Source: Cytophagales bacterium | Lineage (GTDB): Bacteria; Bacteroidota; Bacteroidia; Cytophagales; ES-bin-26 | Assembly (NCBI GenBank): GCA_014379925.1 | Contig: JACMKY010000636.1 | Location: 1 to 9,879 of the forward strand | Reading direction: 5' to 3' | DNA: 9,879 bases | Shown: positions 1 through 7,182 of the stretch, piece after piece | How the letters are laid out: each line of letters begins with the position of its first letter | Numbering within the stretch: the stretch's first letter is position 1 | Notes under the pieces: generated by a model | Database searches by the model: none | What the model was told of the DNA's origin: nothing | What the model saw: the letters and a program-made list of their open reading frames with translations, nothing else | Position numbers and translations under genes: made by a program

Positions 1-300
1 TTCCCACTCGACTGCCTGCTCTCCCGTCATCCGCACGAACACGACCGCCGCACCCGGCGTTTTCTCCACCAGCCGCAGTCCCTGCTCCGGTCCCAGCCCG
101 CTCACGGCAGTGGGGAGCCAGTCGGCGGTGACGCCGTCGGGGGCCACCACGGCCACCCGGCTCCGGTCGGTCAGGTCCAGGCCGGTGCGCGGGTCGAGGA
201 TGGGCGAGTGGCGCTTGCCATCCAGTTCCAGAGGCTGCTCGTCGCCCGAGGTGGCTACCGATGCCCGGACCAGCCCGAGAGAAACGGCGCTTTCAAGTAA
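1..300 (-). pseudogene. apbE: C-terminal piece of FAD:protein FMN transferase (ApbE family), no N-terminal half visible
   Basis: ApbE proteins attach FMN covalently to threonines of flavoproteins outside the cytoplasm. Reading the minus strand, the frame shows ASVATSGD (264-241), HSPILDPRTG (210-181) and APDGVTAD (144-121), followed by a Leu-Pro-Thr-Ala and Gly-Pro-Glu-Gln-Gly stretch. These match, in order, the C-terminal third of the family, including the Asp and Thr/Gly region that binds Mg2+ and FAD. The gene runs off the left edge. Upstream, the frame stays open only to about 429 and has no ATG, GTG or TTG. The 300-429 part is AT-rich and does not look like ApbE in any of the three minus frames, so a simple frameshift does not explain the loss. 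A 5'-truncated remnant is the best reading. An assembly join or contig edge is the alternative. The family assignment is firm; the pseudogene status is inference. Confidence 0.62.
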
Positions 301-535
301 ATAAGTGATATACCTTGCAAAAAAGAACGTGGGTTCTTGTGGCTTGAAAAGATATTGGTAAATTTCGCGAATGTCGCCAATCTCACCGACAAAACGAAAG
401 GATGATGAAGGGCTTGGCGGCCGGTGTGCTTACCCTGCCTATCCGGAAGAACCTCGAATTTATGCCAACCGGCCCCCAACAAACGGGCCGGGAATTTGTT
501 TCACTGTGACTTCGCCAACGATTAAACCTGTCCGT
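301..535. other. Non-coding gap between the ApbE remnant and the PVC-type cytochrome gene
   Basis: This stretch is clearly AT-richer than its surroundings at its left end. It holds a small perfect hairpin, AAGAAC-GTGG-GTTCTT (323-338). Read on the minus strand, a T-run follows the hairpin, so it resembles a weak terminator in that direction. A 35-codon ORF at 402-509 (+) has no recognisable similarity and no supporting signals. I see no RNA gene here. Confidence 0.5.
337..366 (+). promoter_or_regulatory. Candidate Bacteroidota-type promoter upstream of the PVC-type gene
   Basis: TTG (337-339) is followed after 19 bases by TAAATTTC (359-366), which matches seven of eight positions of the TAnnTTTG -7 element. 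The spacing fits the Bacteroidota primary sigma factor. It would give a leader of roughly 160 bases. The last base of the -7 element is off consensus and the -33 element is minimal, so this is tentative. Confidence 0.3.
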
Positions 536-3500
536 ATGAAAAAGTATACCCTTCCGGCCCTGTGCGTGCTTTCGCTGCTCGGGCTGGGCGCTTGTGAGAA
601 TAAGCCCAAGCCGGTCTCCACCACCCGGGCCGAGCGGGATACGCTCTACAGCAAACTGACCGATGAAGACAAACGGCTGGCCAAGAACGCCCGCGCCGGA
701 CTGGAAGTGGCCGACGGTTTGGAAGCGACGCTGTTCGCCTCCGAGCCCATGATGGGCAACCCCACCAACATCGACGTGGACGCGCGGGGCCGCGTGTGGG
801 TTTCGGAAGCCTACAACTACCGCACCCAGCTCAACCCCAACAATCCCGAACGCAAGGAAGGCGACCGCATCCTGATCCTGGAGGATACCGACGGCGACGG
901 CCGCGCCGATACCAGCAAGGTCTTTTACCAGGGAACCGACATCAACGCCGCGCTGGGCGTGACGGTGCTGGGCAACAAGGTGATCGTGTGCAGCAGTCCC
1001 AACGTGTTCGTGTTCACTGACTCCGACGGCGACGACAAGCCCGACAAGAAAGAGCTCCTGTTTACGGGCCTGGAGGGCGTACAGCACGACCACGCCATCC
1101 ACGCCTTCACCTTCGGACCGGACGGGAAATATTACTTCAACTTCGGCAACGCGGGCGAAAAGATCCTGGACCGGAACGGCAAACCCGTGGTGGATAAGGA
1201 CGGCAAGGAAGTGAACGACAAGGGAATGCCCTACCGCCAGGGTATGGTGTTTCGCTGCAATCCCGACGGCAGCGGCTTTGAAGTGCTGGGGCACAACTTC
1301 CGCAACAACTACGAGGTGGCCGTCGATTCGTACGGCTCGCTGTGGCAGTCGGACAACGACGACGACGGCAACCAGGGCGTGCGAATCAACTACGTGATGG
1401 AATTCGGTAACTACGGCTATACCGACGAAATGACCGGCGCCGGCTGGCGGGCGCGGCGTACCAACCTGGAAAAGGAAATCCCCAAGCAACACTGGCACCT
1501 CAACGACCCTGGCACGATGCCTAACCTGCTGCAAACCGGCGCGGGCTCGCCCACGGGCATGGTCGTCTACGAAGGCCGCCTGCTTCCCGCGCAGTTTCAC
1601 GACCAGATGATCCACTGCGACGCCGGCCCCAACGTCGTGCGGTCTTACCCGGTGGAGGCCGCGGGAGCGGGTTACAAAGCCAAGGTGGTCAATGTGTTGG
1701 AAGGGGCGCGCGACCAGTGGTTCCGGCCTTCCGACGTGTGCGTGGCCCCCGATGGTTCGCTGATCGTGGCCGACTGGTACGATCCGGGCGTGGGCGGTCA
1801 CCAGATGGGCGACCTGGACCGGGGACGCTTGTACCGAATTGCCCCCCCCGAGACGCCCTACAAAGTGCCGGCCTTCGATCTTTCCACCCCGGAAAAGGCC
1901 ACCGAAGCGCTGCAAAGTCCCAACCTTTCCGTTCGTTACCTGGCTTGGGAGAAACTGCACGGCCTGGGTAAAGCCGCCGTGCCGGCCCTGGAGAAGTTGT
2001 GGCAGTCGGAAAATCCCCGTTTCCGCGCCCGCGCCCTGTGGTTGCTGGCCAAAACGGAAGGGCAATCCAAAAAATACATTGATCAGGCCCTCCAAGACAA
2101 GAACGCCGACCTGCGCATCACGGCCCTGCGCATTGCCCGGCAAACCGAACCGGACGTGATTCCCTACGTGAAGCAACTGGTGAACGACCCCTCGGCGCAG
2201 GTGCGGCGCGAGGCGGCCATTGCCCTGCGGCACAATCCATCGGCCGAGGCCCCCGCGCTGTGGGCGGAACTGGCCGCGCAGCACGACGGCCAGGACCGCT
2301 GGTATCTCGAAGCCCTGGGCATCGGAGCCGACGGACAGTGGGATGCGTTCTTTGTCGCCTGGAAGCAAAAGGTGGGCGACGAGTGGAAAACCCCGGCGGG
2401 TCGCGACATCGTGTGGCGGGCCCGGACGAAAGAAGTCCTGCCCTTGCTGGCGCAGGAAATCACCGCGCCCACCGACAACCCCCAGACCCGGTTGCGTTAC
2501 TTCCGGGCGTTTGACTTCCAATCCGATCCCTCCAAGAACGACGTGCTGCTGAGCCTGCTCGACCACAAAGATCCGCAAATCACCACGGTGGCGTTGAACC
2601 ACATCGACCCGGCCAGCCTCTCGAAATCGCCGCAGTTGAAAGCCACGCTGGACCAAACCCTGGCTTCGGTGAAGGGAAAACAGGAATTTCTTGACTTGCT
2701 GCAACGCTACCAACTGCGCGGCCAGAACGAGGCCCTGCTGCAGATGGCGCTGGCCCAACCCGACAGCAGCCTGGGCATCGAATCGGCCAAATTTCTGATC
2801 AAATCCGACGGCATCCCACTGTTTAAGAAAGCCCTCAACAGCGGGGATGAGAAAACCTCCGCGGCCGCCCTGACGGCGTTAAAACGCGTGAACAATGCCC
2901 AGTCCATGGAGCTGATTCAATCGCTGGTGAACGACAAGCAGCGCGATATGGCCGTGCGCAAGGAAGCCGTGCGGGCACTTGGTTTTGGTTGGGGTGGGGA
3001 AGAAAAACTCCTGGAAGTGGTGAAGCAGGGACAAATTCCCGAGGAGCTCAAACCCACCGCCGCCGGCGTGCTGGCGGGTTCGTACCGGAGGAGCATTCGC
3101 GAGGAAGCCGCCAAATTCGTTGAAATAGCCGGCACGACCGAAGGCAAGCCGTTGCCACCCATTGGCCAATTGGTAAAGATGAAGGGATCGGCGCAACTGG
3201 GCGAGCGGGTGTTCGCGCAGAACTGCAGTTCCTGCCACCAGGTGGGCAAGCAGGGCATCAACTTCGGCCCGGCCCTCACCCAGATTGGCAGCAAGCTGGA
3301 CAAGGAAGCCATTTTCGTTTCCATCATCCACCCCGACGCCGGCATCAGCTTCGGCTACGAAGGCTACGTGTTCAAGATGAAAGACGGCAGCATAGCGGCT
3401 GGGATGATCGCCAGCCAGACCGCCGACGCCATCGAGATCAAAATGCCGGGTGGCGTCATCAGTAAGTACGCCAAGTCGGACATCGTTTCCAGGAAGCCCA

Positions 3501-3622
3501 TGGAAAACTCCCTGATGCCCGCCAACCTTCAGCAAGCCATGACCGAACAGGAGCTGGTGAACCTGGTGGAATACCTCGCCAACCTGAAAGCCCCCGCCAA
3601 CAAGGCAGTAGCGCTGAAGTGA
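536..3622 (+). CDS. PVC-type lipoprotein: dehydrogenase-like beta-propeller, HEAT repeats and C-terminal c-type cytochrome
   Basis: A 1028-residue exported protein. Residues 1-20 form a lipoprotein signal peptide ending in the lipobox LGAC, with Cys20 the predicted lipidated residue. This fixes the start at 536 rather than at the in-frame ATG at 371, whose 55 extra residues are unlike an export signal. Residues ~57-435 are the membrane-bound dehydrogenase-like propeller found in Planctomycetes-Verrucomicrobia and many Bacteroidota (TIGR02604 type), with Asp-rich loops EDTDGDGRAD (117-126) and TDSDGDDKPD (162-171). Residues ~445-870 are helical repeats of HEAT type. Residues ~885-1020 form a cytochrome c domain (TIGR02603 type) with the haem motif CSSCH (897-901) and a probable axial Met994 in SLMP. 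Such proteins are thought to oxidise sugars or polyols in the periplasm and pass electrons through the attached haem; the substrate cannot be read from sequence. A strong dyad follows, so the gene is probably transcribed alone. Confidence 0.93.
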   Translation: MKKYTLPALCVLSLLGLGACENKPKPVSTTRAERDTLYSKLTDEDKRLAKNARAGLEVADGLEATLFASEPMMGNPTNIDVDARGRVWVSEAYNYRTQLNPNNPERKEGDRILILEDTDGDGRADTSKVFYQGTDINAALGVTVLGNKVIVCSSPNVFVFTDSDGDDKPDKKELLFTGLEGVQHDHAIHAFTFGPDGKYYFNFGNAGEKILDRNGKPVVDKDGKEVNDKGMPYRQGMVFRCNPDGSGFEVLGHNFRNNYEVAVDSYGSLWQSDNDDDGNQGVRINYVMEFGNYGYTDEMTGAGWRARRTNLEKEIPKQHWHLNDPGTMPNLLQTGAGSPTGMVVYEGRLLPAQFHDQMIHCDAGPNVVRSYPVEAAGAGYKAKVVNVLEGARDQWFRPSDVCVAPDGSLIVADWYDPGVGGHQMGDLDRGRLYRIAPPETPYKVPAFDLSTPEKATEALQSPNLSVRYLAWEKLHGLGKAAVPALEKLWQSENPRFRARALWLLAKTEGQSKKYIDQALQDKNADLRITALRIARQTEPDVIPYVKQLVNDPSAQVRREAAIALRHNPSAEAPALWAELAAQHDGQDRWYLEALGIGADGQWDAFFVAWKQKVGDEWKTPAGRDIVWRARTKEVLPLLAQEITAPTDNPQTRLRYFRAFDFQSDPSKNDVLLSLLDHKDPQITTVALNHIDPASLSKSPQLKATLDQTLASVKGKQEFLDLLQRYQLRGQNEALLQMALAQPDSSLGIESAKFLIKSDGIPLFKKALNSGDEKTSAAALTALKRVNNAQSMELIQSLVNDKQRDMAVRKEAVRALGFGWGGEEKLLEVVKQGQIPEELKPTAAGVLAGSYRRSIREEAAKFVEIAGTTEGKPLPPIGQLVKMKGSAQLGERVFAQNCSSCHQVGKQGINFGPALTQIGSKLDKEAIFVSIIHPDAGISFGYEGYVFKMKDGSIAAGMIASQTADAIEIKMPGGVISKYAKSDIVSRKPMENSLMPANLQQAMTEQELVNLVEYLANLKAPANKAVALK

Positions 3623-3690
3623 AGGATTAGTAGAATTGAAAAGGATTGGTAGGGTTTGCGGAGTTGAAATTTTGTTGGCCTTTCTTCTTT

Positions 3691-3750
3691 GTCCTGCCGG
3701 TCAAAGACGGAGAACTGCTCAAACGGTTCTCCGTCTTCGACCGGCAGGAC
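3691..3750 (+). terminator. Long 25-bp inverted repeat, probable terminator of the PVC-type gene
   Basis: The arms 3691-3715 and 3726-3750 are complementary over 25 bp with one mismatch (A3703 against C3738) around a 10-base loop (3716-3725). The arms begin GTCCTGCCGG and end CCGGCAGGAC. The right flank is T-rich (TCTTTATTTG), and the left flank reads A-rich with few T on the minus strand, so termination is best supported for + transcripts. It sits 68 bases after the stop codon. The length exceeds what a terminator needs, so a dispersed palindromic repeat is an alternative. Confidence 0.7.
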
Positions 3751-3855
3751 TCTTTATTTGACACCCGTTGTCGGCGTAGGAACTTTCATCGGTAATTCGT
3801 AGTAGATACTCTTTCAACCCCACTAGCCCGATCAACTTTACTAACCCCCTTACCC

Positions 3856-4557
3856 ATGAACTTAAAGAATGCCAACATTCTCCTCACCGGTGGCAGTGCC
3901 GGCATCGGCAAAGCAACCGCCGGGCTCCTGGTCGAAAGCGGGGCCAACGTTGCCATCACGGGGCGCGACCCAGCCAAGCTGGAGCAGGTCGCCCGCGAAA
4001 CCGGGGCGTTCGCCATCGCCGCCGACGTGGCCAACCCGGCGGACATCGCCCGAACGTACGATCAGTTCCTGGATCGCTTCGGACGGTTGGATTGTCTGAT
4101 CAACAACGCGGGTATCGGGGAGTTTCCGGCCATCGAGGAAGTGACGCTGGAGGCTTTCCAGCGGGTGTACGCGGTCAACGTGTTCGGGGCAGCGCTGATG
4201 ACGCAGCGGGCGGCGGAATTGTTCAAGCAACAAAATTACGGCAACATCATCAACGTGGCTTCAACGGCGGCGTTGAAGGGATTCGCCAAGGGGACCATCT
4301 ACTCTTCTTCCAAATTTGCCCTGCGCGGCATGACCGAATGCTGGCAGCAGGAATTGCGCCGCCACAACGTGCGGGTGATTCTGGTCAACCCCAGCGAAGT
4401 GACCACTGCTTTCTTCAGCGCCGACCGAACCGAACGCGCCGAGGAAGCCAAGAAGCTGCGCGGCCAGGAAATCGCCCACGTGATTAAGTCGGTGCTCGAA
4501 CTTGACGACCGCGGCTTCACCCCCGAAGTGACCGTCTGGGCCACCAACCCTTTTTGA
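3856..4557 (+). CDS. Short-chain dehydrogenase/reductase (classical SDR, NADP(H)-type)
   Basis: A 233-residue cytoplasmic oxidoreductase with a single Rossmann fold. The cofactor motif TGGSAGIG is at 11-18, and Arg37 after the second strand (ITGR) favours NADP(H). Asp57 contacts the adenine and NNAG is at 83-86. The full catalytic tetrad is present: Asn108, Ser136, Tyr149 and Lys153 (YSSSK). The C-terminus is slightly shorter than the usual ~250 residues, but nothing essential is missing. The substrate cannot be inferred; the best match by pattern is the broad group of 3-ketoacyl-reductase-like SDRs acting on small carbonyls or alcohols. The start at 3856 sits 15 residues before the last glycine of the cofactor motif, as expected. 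The 105 bases between the upstream dyad and the start contain no clear promoter, and no Shine-Dalgarno is present, which is normal for Bacteroidota. Confidence 0.93.
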   Translation: MNLKNANILLTGGSAGIGKATAGLLVESGANVAITGRDPAKLEQVARETGAFAIAADVANPADIARTYDQFLDRFGRLDCLINNAGIGEFPAIEEVTLEAFQRVYAVNVFGAALMTQRAAELFKQQNYGNIINVASTAALKGFAKGTIYSSSKFALRGMTECWQQELRRHNVRVILVNPSEVTTAFFSADRTERAEEAKKLRGQEIAHVIKSVLELDDRGFTPEVTVWATNPF

Positions 4558-4565
4558 AGCGAGGC

Positions 4566-4581
4566 CGGGTGGAGACACCCG
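4566..4581 (+). terminator. Small perfect hairpin directly after the SDR stop codon
   Basis: CGGGTG-GAGA-CACCCG forms a perfect six-pair stem closed by a GAGA (GNRA) tetraloop, eight bases after the stop codon of the dehydrogenase. It lies between two convergent genes. There is no T-tract on either strand, so it may act as a 3' stabilising hairpin or a weak terminator rather than a strong intrinsic terminator. Confidence 0.35.
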
Positions 4582-4664
4582 ACGACACAGAAGAGAATGG
4601 TGATGGGTGTTTCCATCCCAGCGGGGCACCGCCACCACCCCGAACAATTCGCCGTGTCCAGTCT

Positions 4665-5531
4665 CTACTTCACCAATTCGTAAGCCACCACCTTGTTGCC
4701 GAAAAAGGTGGGCACCAGCAGCAGCTTCTTGCCCGGAATGTACTCGATGTCGGCGGCACCCAGCTTCTGGTCTTTCGTATCGAGGAGTTTCTCTACTTTG
4801 CCAGTCTTGTCCACCGAGGATACCTCACCGTTCCAGTTGGATACCAGGTAACTGTCGTCTCCGGCCGCCACGACTCCGTCGCCGCTGCTCACGCCCTCGG
4901 CAAACTTGATCAGCTTTTTGCTTTTGAGGTCCACTTGGTAAAAGATTCCCGCGTCCATATCGAGCATGCTCAGTCCACTGCCCGCCACCAATAATCCGTT
5001 GGGTTTTTTCAGGTCATTGCTTTCCAGCCAGATCGTCACTTTGTCGCCCTGTACCAGATATATCCGCTTCCTGGAAGAATCCGACACGTACACGTCCCCG
5101 CTGCGCGTCACGGTCACGTCGTTCAGAAAAGAGGCATCCGGCAACGCCATCCGTTGGAGGATTTTGCCCGTCCGGGTGTCAATGACCACGACGTCGGTGA
5201 GGTCGGCTACGTACAACCGGTTGTTGTACAGGCCCATTCCTTTGGGCGCGTCCAGTCCGGTCACCCACTCGAGGGTTTCGATCTTGCCGTCCAGCGACAC
5301 TTTGGACAGAAATCCGTTGCCGTCTTTTTCGCCCGACTGCCCGTTGATGTTGGACACGTACAGTACGTTTTGCCGGGCGTCGAACAGCACGGATTCGGGT
5401 ACCTTGAGCGTTGCCTCCGTCTCCCACTTCTTCACCAGCGAAGCCGCCGTGGCCGGCGGTTGCCCAGGCGAGGGAAAATCCGTGAACCAGCTTGGCAAAA
5501 GAACGGATAGAAAGAAAACAATCGTTTTCAT
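4665..5531 (-). CDS. Secreted SMP-30/gluconolactonase-like beta-propeller protein
   Basis: A 288-residue protein with an N-terminal signal peptide (residues 1 to about 29: Lys at 2, hydrophobic 4-13) and no lipobox, so it should be periplasmic or secreted. The remainder shows about six similar blades, each with a hydrophobic strand pair of the type LYVSN, LYVAD, VYVSD, YLVSN. Candidate metal ligands typical of SMP-30 are present: Glu46 in VPESV, Asn137/Asn178 and Asp218 in GDGV. That points to a six-bladed propeller of the SMP-30/gluconolactonase/LRE group, which hydrolyse lactones or related esters; NHL-type non-enzymatic propellers look similar and cannot be excluded. The gene is convergent with the SDR and divergent from the helicase, with 197 bases between their starts. 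No clear TAnnTTTG element is visible upstream on this strand. It ends in TAG, which shows that TAG functions as a stop in this genome. Confidence 0.82.
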   Translation of the reverse strand: MKTIVFFLSVLLPSWFTDFPSPGQPPATAASLVKKWETEATLKVPESVLFDARQNVLYVSNINGQSGEKDGNGFLSKVSLDGKIETLEWVTGLDAPKGMGLYNNRLYVADLTDVVVIDTRTGKILQRMALPDASFLNDVTVTRSGDVYVSDSSRKRIYLVQGDKVTIWLESNDLKKPNGLLVAGSGLSMLDMDAGIFYQVDLKSKKLIKFAEGVSSGDGVVAAGDDSYLVSNWNGEVSSVDKTGKVEKLLDTKDQKLGAADIEYIPGKKLLLVPTFFGNKVVAYELVK

Positions 5532-5674
5532 GCGGGTAGGGGTTAGGTTGGTGGATGATTGCGCACCGGTATTTCGGTTGCTTTTGCTCCGACAAGATGC
5601 GGATTAAATCCTTCATTTTCAACAATACCTTACCGCGTGCGCACCGGCCCGCCCGCTACATCCGAATAAAAGCG

Positions 5675-5682
5675 TACCTTTG
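5675..5682 (+). promoter_or_regulatory. TAnnTTTG -7 promoter element of the DEAD-box helicase gene
   Basis: TACCTTTG is an exact match to the Bacteroidota -7 consensus, 46 bases before the helicase start codon. Transcription should begin near 5687-5690. No TTG is found at the expected -33 position, so the element may depend on the -7 match alone. The promoter call rests on consensus and position only. Confidence 0.6.
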
Positions 5683-5697
5683 CGCCGGACTGGCGCA
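5681..5697 (+). promoter_or_regulatory. Perfect dyad at the helicase transcription start, overlapping the leader hairpin
   Basis: TGCGCC-GGACT-GGCGCA is a six-pair perfect dyad with a five-base loop, spanning the end of the -7 element and the predicted start site. Its right arm (5692-5697) shares bases 5693-5697 with the left arm of the following terminator-like hairpin. If transcription begins upstream of 5681, the two RNA hairpins are mutually exclusive. If it begins near 5688, the dyad could only act as a DNA operator. Confidence 0.35.
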
Positions 5698-5715
5698 TCT
5701 TCCGATGCGTTTTTT
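5693..5715 (+). terminator. Terminator-like hairpin with U-tract in the helicase leader
   Basis: CGCATC (5694-5699), loop TTCC, GATGCG (5704-5709), with an added G-U pair 5693/5710, is followed at once by six T (5710-5715) and an AT-rich run up to the ATG at 5729. This is the form of an intrinsic terminator or attenuator on the + strand. It lies between the promoter element and the start codon, not at the end of a gene, since the upstream gene is divergent. Confidence 0.5.
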
Positions 5716-5728
5716 ATTTATATACTAG

Positions 5729-6754
5729 ATGACTTTTCAAGAACTGAATTTGATTGAACCGCTCCTTCGGGCGTTGAATACCGAAGGCTACGTGCAGCCC
5801 ACGCCCATTCAGGCACAGGCCATTCCGCACGTACTGCAGGGGAAGGATTTGCTGGGATGCGCCCAGACCGGCACGGGTAAAACCGCTGCCTTCGCCCTTC
5901 CCATTCTGCAACAACTGACCAACAAACCGCGGGCTGCCAACGCCGCCCGGGGCATCCGGACGCTCATTCTCTCGCCCACCCGCGAACTGGCCATCCAGAT
6001 TGACGAGAGCTTCGCCGCCTACGGCCGACACACCGGCTTGCGGCACGCCGTCGTGTTCGGGGGCGTATCGCAGCATTCCCAGGTGGAAGCCCTTCGCCGG
6101 GGAGTGGACGTGCTTACTGCCACGCCGGGTCGCTTGCTCGATCTGATGGGGCAGGGTTTCGTTACCTTGCACACGCTCGAGATCTTCGTGCTCGACGAAG
6201 CCGACCGGATGCTGGATATGGGATTCATCAACGACGTGCGAAAGGTGATTGCCAAGTTGCCTGCCCGTCGCCAGACGCTGTTCTTTTCGGCGACCATGCC
6301 CACCGAAATCCAGAAGCTGGCCGATACCATCCTAACCAATCCGGTAAAGGTGGAGGTGACGCCGGTGGCTTCCACGGTGGACAAAATTGACCAATCGGTC
6401 TATTTCGTGGAGAAAAACGACAAACGCCCCCTGCTGCAACATCTCTTGCAGGATAAGGCCGTTCGCCGGGCCTTGATTTTCACCCGCACCAAACACGGGG
6501 CCGACCGGGTGGTCAAGGAACTGGACCGGATAGGTATCCACGCGGAGGCCATCCACGGCAACAAGTCGCAGAACGCCCGGCAACGGGCCCTGAGCAACTT
6601 CAAGAGCGGCGAGACGCGCGTGCTGGTGGCAACCGACATCGCCGCGCGGGGCATTGACGTGGAAGAAATCACGCACGTAATCAACTACGAGCTTCCCAAC
6701 GAACCCGAGACCTACGTGCACCGCATCGGCCGGACGGCCCGCGCGGGTGCCTAG
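5729..6754 (+). CDS. DEAD-box RNA helicase (RhlE-like), ended early by an in-frame TAG
   Basis: An ATP-dependent RNA helicase used in ribosome assembly and RNA turnover, often cold-induced. All core motifs are visible: Q motif with Phe3 and Gln28, motif I AQTGTGKT (45-52), Ia PTREL (83-87), Ib TPGR (132-135), II DEAD (156-159), III SAT (187-189), V ATDIAARGID (301-310) and VI HRIGRTAR (331-338). The frame then reads Ala-Gly-Ala-TAG (6752-6754) and continues without a break as GIAMSFCELEELPYL, the normal sequence after motif VI. A single base change from a Ser (TCG) or Glu (GAG) codon would explain the TAG. As read, the 341-residue product loses the final strand and helix of the second RecA domain plus the basic tail, so it is probably impaired. 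A sequencing error is the main alternative. No Shine-Dalgarno precedes the ATG. Confidence 0.9.
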   Translation: MTFQELNLIEPLLRALNTEGYVQPTPIQAQAIPHVLQGKDLLGCAQTGTGKTAAFALPILQQLTNKPRAANAARGIRTLILSPTRELAIQIDESFAAYGRHTGLRHAVVFGGVSQHSQVEALRRGVDVLTATPGRLLDLMGQGFVTLHTLEIFVLDEADRMLDMGFINDVRKVIAKLPARRQTLFFSATMPTEIQKLADTILTNPVKVEVTPVASTVDKIDQSVYFVEKNDKRPLLQHLLQDKAVRRALIFTRTKHGADRVVKELDRIGIHAEAIHGNKSQNARQRALSNFKSGETRVLVATDIAARGIDVEEITHVINYELPNEPETYVHRIGRTARAGA

Positions 6755-6763
6755 GGCATTGCC

Positions 6764-7036
6764 ATGTCCTTCTGCGAGTTGGAAGAACTACCTTACCTGA
6801 AATTCATTCAGAAACTCATTGCCCAGACGATTCCGGTGGTAACCGCGCATCCGTACGCATCGAGCGTGCCCATGTCGGCCCCCATACCGCCTGCCCGTCC
6901 CCAGAACCAACGTTCGTCGAACGGACAGGGCCAGCGGCGTCCTTCCCGGCAGGGCGGACAACCAACCCGTACGTTGAACACCAAGGAACCCGATCGGCAA
7001 AAACGCAACACGGGGGGGAATGGAAACCGCTGGTGA
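6764..7036 (+). pseudogene. C-terminal remainder of the DEAD-box helicase, after the in-frame stop
   Basis: This is the same reading frame as the helicase, resuming after TAG at 6752. The first residues (MSFCELEELPYLKFIQKL) are the conserved post-motif-VI strand and helix that complete the second RecA domain. From about residue 40 the sequence becomes a low-complexity tail rich in Arg, Gln, Pro, Asn and Gly, typical of RhlE-like proteins of Bacteroidota and thought to bind RNA. The intact protein would be 435 residues. The ATG at 6764 lies nine bases after the stop, so re-initiation could in principle make a separate 90-residue piece, but this Met is simply the one in GIAMSFC. It is not an independent gene. 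Confidence 0.8.
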
Positions 7037-7110
7037 AAATCAGCGAACCCAGGCAATGACCGCAAGCTACCGTTGCCGCCCGCCGGGATAATTCGTTTTC
7101 CTTTGTCGCT

Positions 7111-7148
7111 AAACAAAAAGGACGCCCGGAAGGTCGTCCTTTTTGTTT
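7111..7148. terminator. Bidirectional intrinsic terminator between helicase and blaR-like gene
   Basis: The arms 7111-7124 and 7135-7148 pair perfectly over 14 bp around a 10-base loop (CCCGGAAGGT). The outer part is AAACAAAAAG against CTTTTTGTTT, so each strand has a T-rich 3' side. It lies 74 bases after the helicase stop and 34 bases from the end of the convergent peptidase gene, and can serve both. Confidence 0.88.
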
Positions 7149-7182
7149 GGATGACTGTTTTTACTCATTTGAAGTAGTTTGC

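Noticed and set aside
402..509. A 35-codon ORF on + in the leader region
   Set aside because: It resembles no family I recognise and lies in the presumed 5' leader without supporting signals. I cannot rule out a remnant of a lost gene.
371..535. Upstream in-frame ATG extending the PVC-type protein by 55 residues
   Set aside because: The extension would bury a clear lipoprotein signal peptide (lipobox LGAC at Cys20) that begins at the ATG at 536.
383..2758. A 791-codon open frame on the minus strand
   Set aside because: It lies wholly opposite the PVC-type gene, has no recognisable domains, and is rich in Val, Gly, Arg and His as expected for the antisense of a GC-rich gene.
4966..5607. A 213-codon + frame opposite the SMP-30-like gene, and similar frames at 4554-4994 and 5154-5510
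   Set aside because: They are antisense shadows. The minus frame has a signal peptide and repeated propeller blades; these have none.
6752..6754. TAG as a recoded sense codon (for example pyrrolysine or suppressor)
   Set aside because: The SMP-30-like gene ends in TAG, and no pyrrolysine genes or suppressor tRNA are visible. A point mutation or base-call error is simpler.
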